From Gavia stellata (taxonomy: Eukaryota; Chordata; Aves; Gaviiformes; Gaviidae), in contig NC_082603.1 in assembly GCF_030936135.1 (NCBI RefSeq), forward strand, positions 29,141,236 through 29,205,235: 64,000 nt of DNA. Direction: 5' to 3'. The notes under the pieces were generated by a model, which did no database searches, was not told where the DNA came from, and saw nothing but the letters and a program-made list of their open reading frames with translations. Of this stretch, positions 49,791 through 61,400 are shown piece after piece; the stretch's first letter is position 1; each line of letters begins with the position of its first letter. A program made the position numbers and the translations under genes.

Positions 49791-52700
49791 AGGCGGGAGG
49801 AAAGCATGCGTTATGAGGGTGTGCTGGAATTAGAGTCGTTAATTCCTCTTGAGGAAAAAAAAAAAAACTAAAACAGGAGGAAAATATAATTCGAATTTAG
49901 CAGAGTTTTAAGTTCGCCTACACCGTGTAAGAACCTGCTCCCAAGAAAGTGTTGGCCTGGGTGGAGCCCTCTACCCCAAACCACGATGGTCAGTTCATTG
50001 TACGAAGGGAGTAACACCCAGCAGTGCTTACAGTTCAGGTTTATCAGTTTACGAACAAACTATTTAAAATAATTCGGAGAGTCAAAAAAGCTAAACCACT
50101 TCCAATTACTAATACATATGCAAAACTGAAAAATTGCTTTAATTTGGCCATTTATACATTATAATCATATATATATATCAGCTTCAGGGTTAGAGGGGCG
50201 AAGGGATAGGGATAACACTTTAGAAGAGCTTAGCAAAAGAAAGGAGTCTGTGGAAGGAAACGAACAGGGAAAGAAGGCAAAGGTATACATGGCAGAGGGA
50301 GTGGCAGGACAAACAGAAGGATTTGGTTGACATAAAGAAACAATGGGCACATTAGTGAGAACAGTGGGCGTGTAAGGTTAAAATAAGAAAGAATTTATTA
50401 GCTGAACACCGACAATGTGGTTCGTGATGTGTAGAAGGAGAGGTAGGCGGCAGCTCTGCCGCACGCTCCAGCGCACAGGGCGCACCAGAAGCTAAAACTG
50501 AAGAGAGCACATCTGATCAATCTGAGCGTGATGCTTTAGTCTAACAACAGGCAAAAACTCATGATTGTCTTAGCCAAATCAAACATTTTAGATCAGTGAG
50601 GGATGTCGTAAGGAGTGGTGACAAGCACCTACAGAGCTAGTTTGGTACAGATGCAAAACTACATTGTTCACCATAAAATGCCTGTTACGCATATTTAGGT
50701 TTTTGAATGGTGAAGCTCAAACATTCTAGCTCACAGCTTTCATAACGAAGAGACATCCCATGTAGTTCTGCACTTTAGATACAACCCATTTTCAATAGCC
50801 AGTCACATTTAACCTAAAGAACATTTTTAATGGCCACCCCAGAATATACTTTAAATTGCTTTTTACAACTTTTAGGAATTCTGTGTTGTAGGGATGAAGT
50901 TGAAAAAGCTAAAACAGAAGGACAAAGTTGCATCAGTAGCATAACTGCAGTTTAAATTCGTTATTCTCCTGAGCATATTATTGTATGTTCATGAGCAGAA
51001 CAGTTGTACTTTTAATATCTGATAGTTAAATAAATATTTTAGGATAAATTGATCCCATATTAAGGAAAATTAGAGAATTTAAATCTACAACTAACATTCA
51101 ACTAGTGCTTTTACATACAGTTTTCAGTATTCTGGGTCACTGGTTTGAACCTCAACCGAGTTATTTATTCAGTAGAAGTTATTACTGGATGTGGGCCCAA
51201 AATGGGATTCATACTCCAAACTGCTCAGAACTGTTTAGAACTCAAAGACCCTAGTCTATATTACAAGAAGAGCATTTAAGAATAAGGAGGTATTAACAGA
51301 GCTTCAAATATGTATTAAAAAAATAAAATCTACAAGAAGGATTTTACCTAAAAATCCATTGAGCCTTTCAAAATTAGTTTTTTCTGTGTAAGTGGCCACA
51401 CCTGTTGATGTAACATCTCAGGAGAGACTGCATTCTGTGGAAAACAACTCTAAACACCTTTTGGCTTTGAATATAAGAAGTTCAATGCTACACAGTTCAA
51501 CACAATAAATATTGAATCTGTCCACATAGGAAAAATCAGTCTGAGTAAGTGCATCAGGATGAATCCTTTTATGGACTTGGGCACTGTCAGATATAAAAAC
51601 GAGACGGCCAACAGTTTGCAGACAGTGTTACAAGGATCTCTTGCTGGCCAGTGCCAGCTGGGATAGACCTCTGAAATCAAAGGTGAGATTTTCACTGTGT
51701 ATTATCAGCAAACTAAATCCTCAAGAAAAATGCCTTGTTCAAAGCAGCACTTCTGTCAAATTCTTAATCTATTTCCAGTTATTTGTGTAGTCCTGGAGTG
51801 CAGCTGGCTGCTTATACTAACAGAGAAGAGAAAACACCTTATAGCATCTCTTCTACCTATAGGATACACACACGCAAAATGGGTTAAAATTCCTTTTACT
51901 CCGCACAAGATTGTCTTTCTAAATTACAGCAGTTACATAATACGCTATCAGACCCACTGTCCTTTAGAAAACAGGAAACAGATTAGCATTAAGAAGTGGT
52001 TTGTCCAAAATCATTTACTAAATCAGCAAGGGATAACTAGAAACAACATCCTGACCTCTTGAATACACATGCAAACAATGCAGTGTTTTTCCCCTATCAT
52101 CTAGCTACCTGATCACCTGCTTTAAAAACTAAGGCTTTTTGTTTTCAGTTTAAAAATCTAAGGTCCAAGCAGGTCTAGATCTCTCAATTTGAGCACAACA
52201 GGAATTCTTAAGTATTCTGAGCAAGGAATAGCAATGCAGCTGGTATGATTTACGTATTTTTTTTGTTATTCACGTTTCTTTAAACAGATTGTGGATGAAA
52301 ATGACTTCTGTTTCAGGATATTACTGACCTAGACTTGATGGCTTGTCATCTGACAAATTAAAAGTTCCTTCCTATCTTTTCTGGGTTAACAGACACAGGC
52401 CAAAATTTACTGTGAAGCTTCCCACTTAAAGCCCACTGTGCTGAAGCAAACAGCTTTCTAGAGAACTCCACTTAAAGTCAACCCGGTATATCAGTTCCTT
52501 CATTAAGCACCTTTATTGCCATTTTATTCCTTGTTGATACTTCACAGCGATATAAGCAGACTTAATATTAACCCCCAGTACATTCTTCCAATACAGTTTC
52601 TAGTTAAGTTGCTTCAGATAGTTACATTTCAAATGCAAGTTATCAAGTGGCCAACTCATACGCTAGACATTAAATAATCTCTCTTCAATCTTTTGAGTGC

Positions 52701-53600
52701 TATGGTATTCTGTGAATGCAATAGAAACTTTTACATGACAGCTAGAACTTCATAGTATAGGAAGTTAGAGAAAGACAGTGAAAAGAGGGTATCAAATTAT
52801 TCAAGATGATTATCATGAAACTGAAGATCATTGCTAAAGAGTTAAATTGACTGCACATAATTTGGAGGGGAAAGAGCATTGAAAGCAGCACAATCAGAGG
52901 CAAAGTGCACCCAAGATGGAAACTTGACAGGAGACTTAAAAGGAACAAAAATGGACAGCCTGCAGAAGTTTTCAGTAGCCTCAAGAACATGTGTGAACCT
53001 GATACAGTTACTGAAGACATTATGTTGCCTAATCCAACTGATGTCTCATTAAAAGAAAATAGGCAAAGAGATTTGGGTCCAGTGAGGCAAGTATGTTAAA
53101 ACCTGGCACTACTGTAACAAAAGGATCAAAGACACATGTAAATGGTTGCTGGAACTCCTAAACTTCTAATCAAGCAGTCTATGCCTTGACATAAAGGAGA
53201 CATTATGCTGACAGATGTATTTAGCAGAATCATATATGCTGCGTCAAACTAAAGATCTCTGAAGCCCTGTATGTTGATGGCAGCCAGTAAGGGATGCTTA
53301 CATATCTTCAGAGATAAATCTTAAGTATCTAAACATTTGGGCTCTGCAACCCTTTGCACGCAAAAATCCTTGGACAAGAGTAGCCTGAGTTTTCTCTGAA
53401 GCTGCCACAACTCCTCATGAAGGAAGTGACAGCTGGGATTAGCGTGCACTTCAGCTAACCTCAAGATTCAGGCAACTTTTTTATCTGAAAATTAACCCAC
53501 TCCCATCAGACTACAGTTGGAACACTTTATATTGTTTGCATCACATTTACATGTTGTTTTACAGCTTGCAGCACCCTTTTGAAAAAAACAGGCAAACAGT
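49791..53600. other. Intergenic interval between EPS15 3' end and CpG island
   Basis: 3.8 kb of AT-rich sequence. ORFs up to 121 codons (51697-52062, plus) are unrecognised and of chance length. A short AT repeat lies near 50165. No gene or repeat family was identified. Confidence 0.75.
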
Positions 53601-55352
53601 TCACACTTATGTACTTAAACTTTATTTCTTCATAATTACAGGCTATTGTTAGAATTTTTAAACAAAAGGGAAGTCTATAAATAGAGGCTAATCCCACCTG
53701 AACAAGTTGGTTTTTTTTTAAAAAAACAAACAGTTAAAACTTCATAAAGTAATGCCATTTAGCTCACAGCAGTGGTTTGTTGGTAGTCTGAGTAAAAGTA
53801 CTATAGTCAGAGTCAGTAACATGAAATGTAACATCAAATGACTCAAAACTTTAAATTCCATAAAGGAAAGCAGGAATATATATATAATATATACATATAA
53901 TAATGTGTTGGTCCACTGAGTATACATTTTTAACAAAAAAGATAAGAAACTATGTAATCCAGTTAAGCATATGATTCGCAAGATTAGTCTACACTCATTA
54001 CAAAGATGTATAGATAAGTTATAACTATTTAATACTTGCAAAATTTTAAGTTACTTTTTTTGAGCAGGTGTTTAAATGCTCATTTCCCAGTGCAAAAGAA
54101 AAAACATCCCAGTCAGGTTACCCATTTTTCCTGAAAAATTGAAAACTACCCTTAAACTCGTTCTACAGCAGCAATGATAGGTAATGGGAAGAGCTTAAAA
54201 ATACTGAAGCATGGCTGAGTTCTCCCCCTTTCCCCCCCAGTGCTGTGTGTTGAAACACTTCAATTTCCTCAGAAATACCACAGGTTAAAAGTGCAAGAAA
54301 AAAAAAAAAATCTCTTCATGTTTATGCTGCTGCCATCCATTTTTCTTAGATAGGGCAAAAGATTATTCTTTTTGGAATTATTTTAATGAAACTGATTCTC
54401 CAGAATAGAGTTCTTTCAAAATGAACAATAAGTTATTCTCATTAACATTCTATCAATCCTACTCTGACTCAGTGACCATAAAGAAATTGTTCAGTTTAAG
54501 GTGCAACTATCAGTTGGCATTCAATAAATTACATATACAGAAAACAACTGTGGTTAAAAAAAATAAAAATCAGACTACCTGTTTTTTCTTTCTGTTCTCA
54601 ATCCTATTTCAAATTGAACTTACTAACTTGCCAGTTCAGCTGCATATTTCACAGGCAAGAGTGGCTCAAAGTAGCAGTGGGGTCTCATAATTTGACAGTC
54701 ATCTTGACCAACAGCAAATGCACATGAATCTTCAACTTATTTGCGTTATAAAACAAAATAACAGGTCTGTCTTCGAACCTATGACCATGCAAGAAAAGCA
54801 TTAAAGATTTCAGAAAGACACACTCTTTCTGACTTAAGACTCCATGAAGATTGTTATTTCAAATCCAAACATAAAATCTTCAATGAAGAGAAAAATCTAT
54901 ATGCATACATATAAAATAAAGCACTCCACAACTCTGGCATTACTAAAATCTCTTTAGAAGGATAAAAGGCTTCAAATGACTAACTGCTTGATGGGAGACA
55001 GTCATCCATGACAGAATAATTGCTATGTTCACTTTATGCTCAATTACCAACTGCTGACAGATTACAGTCAAACTACAATCTCGCTATCTGCATTTTAAAC
55101 TGATTTACTTACAGCTGGGAAAAGTACTTTGTTCTCCTGAAAACTTGGGAGAAACTGAATGCTAAACTTGACAGTTATTCAAACAATAACCAAAAGGATT
55201 GAATTTAGCAGAAACATTCACACCACTTTCAGAAATTTAAAACCTTTCATAGTTTCTTGTATATATGTATTTTCTGATTAACATTTAAATAGGTTAGGTA
55301 TTCAGGAAAAGGGACAAAACAGTTGACATAAGACAAAATCTTATTCTAAACT
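53601..55352 (-). other. EPS15: EPS15 3' UTR
   Basis: Sequence after the EPS15 stop. A minus-strand AATAAA at 53626-53621, followed by T/G-rich sequence in gene orientation, suggests a poly(A) site near 53600. ATTAAA variants near 54385 and 54028 could serve shorter forms. Contains a TA-rich tract near 53878-53905. Confidence 0.6.
53621..53626 (-). terminator. EPS15: Poly(A) signal AATAAA, likely for EPS15
   Basis: tttatt on the plus strand is AATAAA in gene orientation, about 1.73 kb downstream of the EPS15 stop codon. Assignment is by position only. Confidence 0.55.
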
Positions 55353-55499
55353 TCATGCTTCTGATATTTCAGATTTACTGAGTGCAATAGCCAGTTCCAA
55401 GTCTTCTTGCTCTTGCTGTTTTAGTCTTGCCAATCTTTCTTTCTCTTCTCTCTCACTTTCCCTCTTAGCCCATTCAATCATGTCTTCCTCAGTAGAATA
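55353..55499 (-). CDS. EPS15: EPS15 terminal exon with two ubiquitin-interacting motifs
   Basis: Acceptor TTAAAAATGCAG and TGA at 55355-55353. It encodes YSTEEDMIEWAKRESEREEK, then ERLARLKQQEQEDLELAIAL and SKSEISEA. The two tandem UIMs carry the expected acidic patch, Ala and Ser (EEDMIEWAKRES; QEDLELAIALSKS). The second is the stronger ubiquitin binder in mammals. Both look intact. Confidence 0.97.
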   Translation of the reverse strand, partial: YSTEEDMIEWAKRESEREEKERLARLKQQEQEDLELAIALSKSEISEA

Positions 55500-58400
55500 C
55501 TGCATTTTTAAAAGACAAAATAAACCAGATTAATAATACAATGATAACTAATACTGTCCAAGTCCTTGGTTTAAGGGACAACTATAAAAATATTGTATAT
55601 ATTCTAGTCTTCAAATATTACTTGCTTTTTAATTTTAATACACTATTAAGATTAGCTTAGTCTAAGTGTTAGCTATTAAGAACTGCATTGAAGCCATCCA
55701 ACTGATGTATTTTTATGAAATATGCCATGTTTCAAAATTAAGTATTAAGTTTCAAAAAAGTTACTGAGCAGAAAATGCTATAATTTAAATTCAAGCTATT
55801 TTGGATAAAAACCAGTCTATATAAGAAAAATTTTGAATAAATCAGGAGAACATTTTGCAAAACACACCCCTATCTGCAATATGGGACATCCCGATTTACC
55901 CTACTTTCATTAGGGATGATTTTTTCCGGGTGACAAATTAGCTGTAGAATGACTGTTTTTAATTGTACAGATGATAAATACTTCTGCCAAGAAGCAGCAA
56001 AAATAATAATGTCACTGTTCAGTTAGAAGCCTAGTAGTAATACAGAGAAAGGTCAGTGTGATACAAGAGAGAAAAAAAAAAGAACAGATTCCTTCCACGC
56101 AAATTGATGTGAACAGAATGTGAACTAAATTTCTGTGGCACAATGATTATAAATCGGAGACAGTTAAGGGTATTATCTTAAGTAAAATACAAAAGATTAT
56201 GCTAAAGTTTGTTTCTAGTCAGCATGCAGAAAAGCTAAGAGGTAGGTGAAGCCCATGTCTTCATGAATGTCCTGATGTTAAGTCTGAAAGGGTTCTCATA
56301 ATATACTCCAGCTAGTTTCTACTTTGAGCTGCTTCTTTGGGAAATAAATGTAGAAAAGCTTGAGTTTTCTCCATAGTTCACTTAGCATTTCCAGTAATTG
56401 CAGCTAGAAAAGAATACTTTTTCCTTCATGAAGATAATGAACATTTTTGCTTTCCTCTCCACATTTCACGTTCTCTCCTCTAAACTGGCTTCTCAGTCCC
56501 TCTAACTAGTAACAGTTATCAATAACAGCAATTCAGAAATTATCATGCTACAAAACACATCAACCAGTGCAAGTCAATTTTGAGCGCCTGTCAATCCTCA
56601 GTTTACTTCAATCAAGCACATAGTTTATTAGGCCTGAAAATAAGAAAAGCAGTATGATAAAGATACTGTAAATGCAAATTGCATTTAAACAGGTATCAAG
56701 CTTGAAAGTGAGATGATGCCTTTTAAAACCCCTATTTTCAAAAGCTCAAAAGAAAAAAAATATATAGGCATGCACAAACCTTTAGATTTGCTTCTATTGC
56801 TTGGACACCACGACTTCTATGAAATGGATTGTGGTTATAAAGAGACGCTTACTACCTTTTACTTCATTGTACTTAAGTCTGGAATTTACTAGTCATTCAA
56901 AACTCACCAAATTATATTTCATTAACATACACTGTTATGAGGCTGTTCATCAGTATTTCAGTACATTGAAATTATGACCAAACAGTTCAGTGACAGCTAA
57001 ATGAAAATCACACCTTTTGTTTTATTTTTAATTGGATAGTTAACAGTGTGCTTGTTATGGATATATAATTTAAATCTGCATGCTCTGATAAAATGGATAA
57101 TCCCTAGAACATAGATATTTTAAAAGTCTTATTTTCTAAAAGCTAGGAGGCCTCCATGAAAAACTCATAAAAGCAATGCAATTTAAACATTAACTACAAC
57201 ATTTTGCAGTATTTTGCTTTAGGACAGCCTCAGCTGTAAACTAAATGTAAATACTGTTTTAACTGGAAGTGATATCCCTTTTGTACATGGGATATGTTTT
57301 AATATTTTAAATTAGACTGAAGACTTCAGTGTGAACAATTCAAAGCTGTCATTATACTGAAACAAATGTAAAAAGTGTTTACTCACAGTACTGAAGTTTG
57401 CAAAATTGTTGGGGTCAGCCTCTTTACTGATGCTGGTGGGAGCAAATGGATCACAGAATAGATCTGCTTCTTGTTCTTTGGGAATGTCTGGGGTGGGGAA
57501 AGGCTGAAATGGATCTCTCGGTTTAAAGGAATCTGAAGAGTCTATTTGATTGATAGGTCTTTTCCCTTAGATTAAAATGAATTTAAAATGAATTTAAGAT
57601 AGCAGGTAATAACATGCCAAAAATAGTTAAAAAAAAAACAAATTCAGAACTACTTGGAATGCAACCTCTTCTAGTAAATTAGTGGTGTTGCAATGACTTC
57701 AGAGGAAGGGTTGCCAATTTAAAAAAAAAAATGAGGCTATGGTCCATAGTTACTTAAAGGGTAATCAGGTAAAAAGGAACACATGTATGTTAATGATTCA
57801 AGAACACAGTTATGTACTAATGAACTATTTTGGGAACAGAATTTTTAACAGTTTTAAGCCCCTATTCTATCAGCACAGTATTTTTTCTTCTTCTGCTTAT
57901 CAACTGTCCATGATCATTCCAGCAAGGCTCTTCTATTATTTGTTTGGATCAAGATAACACAATTTCATTCAGAGACCAGAAATATATTCTTAAGTCTTCA
58001 AAACACCATGTCCTCTCACTATGCTAACACCTGGAATTTCTGTAGTTTTTAAACTAGCAGTATGAATGATTATGATAACAAGTTTAACTATTTTGTCAAT
58101 CCTTGCCTAAGTAGCTGCAGGTATAATAGAATCAGGCACAAGCCCCCACTTATCTTTCTTTTTTCAGCTTAACCCCAGTCAGCTTTCAACACCTTTGAGG
58201 ACATTAACCCAAATACTTCCAAGAATAGTTGAACTGAATTTCATGCCACCATTCTCTCCATATGTTACTGCTTACAGAAAAGGTTTCATTGCAGTTTCTT
58301 GAACTCAACTAGCGGGTTCTGCAAGTGGTTAGACACTTACAATGGTCGTATTTTAAAACTTGTCTCTGTTGCCATTTTAGATCAAAACTACAGAATTGAA

Positions 58401-61400
58401 CTAAAGTGCTTATTATTTTGCATATCACTGTTGCAAATTAGTCTAAAAATTCTTTTGTAGACCAAAAGAGATTCTAGTTTGGCAATGATTTAAGACAGTA
58501 CCACATTGGGAATATATTATTTATTTAGACACTTCGCAGATAGCCTTGTCATGATAGCTTTCACTCACTGATGCTGTTCTATTACTGGCAAACAACGCAT
58601 GTCTATTTCTTGAATAATGTGGGAGAAGCAGCTTCAAATGACATCTAGGGAATTTTATTTCTACATGGGAAGGATTAATAAGAATATGAAGTATACAGTC
58701 TCCAAATCTACCCAAAAAATCATGAAATGAGGGTGCTTATCAGTATGTAGAAAGGCAATGGATTTCAGAGGCAAGCAAAAAGCCCTTCTGCACACTTTCC
58801 AGTAGCATGACGAATTCAGACAAAGATTTTTGGGGCATTTCTTTGAAAAAGCATTCCCTTGTTTTGTATCAGACCAAGGGAGTAATTAAAAACAAATACA
58901 CTTAAGTAACTCCATTTTTTATTTCTATTAGGAAAATAATTTATTAGGAATGGTTATCAAGATAACCACAGTATTATTTTTAATATGTGCAAACCAAAAC
59001 AGGCTACTTTTTTCCAGCCATCCATCGATAAAGATGCTGTTGTTCCTCCACTAGAAGTTTGCATTCTAAAAGCTGATCTGTACACCATGTCACAGCCACT
59101 CCCATACAATGAAATCAGAAATCCTTTTTTTGTTTTAAATAAGGACCACCATAAGAGGAAACACTATCAAACATTCAAATTGTCATCACTTGTCATGTCA
59201 GCTGTTTTAATGTTATTTACAGTGAAACTGATTACTTGCAAGGCATAAGCATGAACCAGATCTCACATCAACATTAGAAATTAAACAGCCGAGTTTAAAC
59301 TTTAGAATTCATAATCTTACATTTACTGTGTTCCCCTTCTTTTGAGGAAAAAGATTAATACATGTTTAAGTTCCATGCTACACAGTTTCCCAAAACACCT
59401 TAAGAATCATCCATATAGTGTAATACTGAAAAAATGATGCAGTAGTTTTTAAAGAAAATGAAACAAAGGACAGAGACCTAAGAAGGAATACTAGTAATAT
59501 ATTTTCCAATCTATGTAAAAAAAATAAGAATGAGGAGTCTGTTGTAACACGGGCTTGTCGCAACTACAAGAAGGTATTGTTATCTTTGATAATCATGGCC
59601 TTTTTCTGGAAAGCAGTGTGGTTTGTGTCATGGGGTAGACTAGAGGACTCAGCTATCACTGAACAGAAAACAGCATAGGAAACTTGAATTTATTACTATT
59701 ACATTGGCTAGGTTTACTACTACAGACCTCTGGCAAGGCCACCTGGAAAAAAGTTAATCTGAAAACCTGACACAGTCATTTAACCCTATTTAGTTCATTC
59801 TGCATTAAAACCAGAGGTTTTGCAATGGATAAAACACACTGAATTCTCACTTTAAGCATGATTTAATGCAAGATTCACCATGTGTCACATTAGTAACTAT
59901 TTAATTTGCAGCCATGCTATGTTCTTGCAGATACTTGTAATAATTCTATTTTTTCCTGTTTTTTAAATCCTTTCTCGCTACAAAAAACAAACTATGATCC
60001 CAAACGCCATGCAAAGTTTAACCCTGAGGGAACCACCAACAGATCAGGAACAGACTTGTTTCACATCTTGCTCATTCATTCAAAATGCAGACACTGCACC
60101 ATTCCCTCATAATTATTGTCCTACTGCCAATATTGAAGCAGCTAATTGTTAACAACATCTCAGTATCAGGTCTTACCAGGTGGTGGTGGACAGGGCCTTG
60201 TGGGAGTTCCTGTTTTAGGGGGCAATGCAGGAGGAACATCCTCATTTTTAGCTGTTGGTTCCTCAAATAAGTTTTTAGTTATGATCACACTGTTGACAGA
60301 ACCTGATGTGGAAGAGCTAAAGGGATCCTCATTGTTGGCCTTCAAAGAAAACAGCAACATACACATTTTCAGTGCAATTCTACTACTACTTTCCCTTCTT
60401 TTCAATAATGCAGTATTTATTTAGAACTGAAAGTTTGGACTATGACAAAAAGAAAATACTTTTGTTTGTTTTTAAACATATCAGCCACATACTCCAGTAG
60501 ATTGAAAATAAAGAAAAAAAATCAGGAATGGTTAGTGTGTACAGGAATATCAAGTTGAGTGCAGTTATACATGCAAAAGTAATACTTTTGCTCTTAAACT
60601 CAGTGAATTTAAAAAAAAAATCACTTCACATATACAGAAAATACTTATAAAGTCACAAAGATTACATTGCATTCTTCACAATGGAATTGTAGGACTTTCT
60701 TTTTCAAGTAAGTCAGCCATTATAAATTTTTAGTAGTGGCAAAACTGTAACAAAACTGTTGGTAGAGAGAGTGAGCTACGTCTTGTCACTGCAGAGTTTC
60801 ATGCATTTTCTATGAGTGGCAGTAGCTTCACATTACCTTTGACAGCGTGCTGAAATCAGCAAAGCCACTTCCAAAGGATTCATTTCCAAACAGAGAGGCA
60901 AAGGGGTCTGTAGCTAAACACACACAAATCAAGCAAACAGAATGAGATTAAAAGTTAAATATGAAAGAGATTGAAAAAACCCCACAAAAAAAAAAGCAAC
61001 TGTTACATACTTTGCCGCATAGACTAATTCAAGTGAAATATTTTATGAGGTGGGCAGTTTAAGTAGCTTTTACAAAAACTCTGTCAACTGCCAATTAAGA
61101 ATAATAATTCTGAACAGGGAGTAATTAAAAAGAAATACTGGTTTTCTGGTTTCCTACATTAAAAAAAGTTAAATTCCACTGAACATATCAAATAACCATA
61201 CTACTGGATGTTCTGCTGAGATACGTGTATGTATACACGCAGAGGTATTTTTTGTGTGCATACACCCATAAATATACATATACGGACACACATATATATA
61301 GATAAGATAACACGAACAAGAGCTCACTTCTGACGGTAGGCCCACTTGTGGAATAAAGTATCTAAACCTCATATAATCTCCATCTAATTCAACAGTACAC

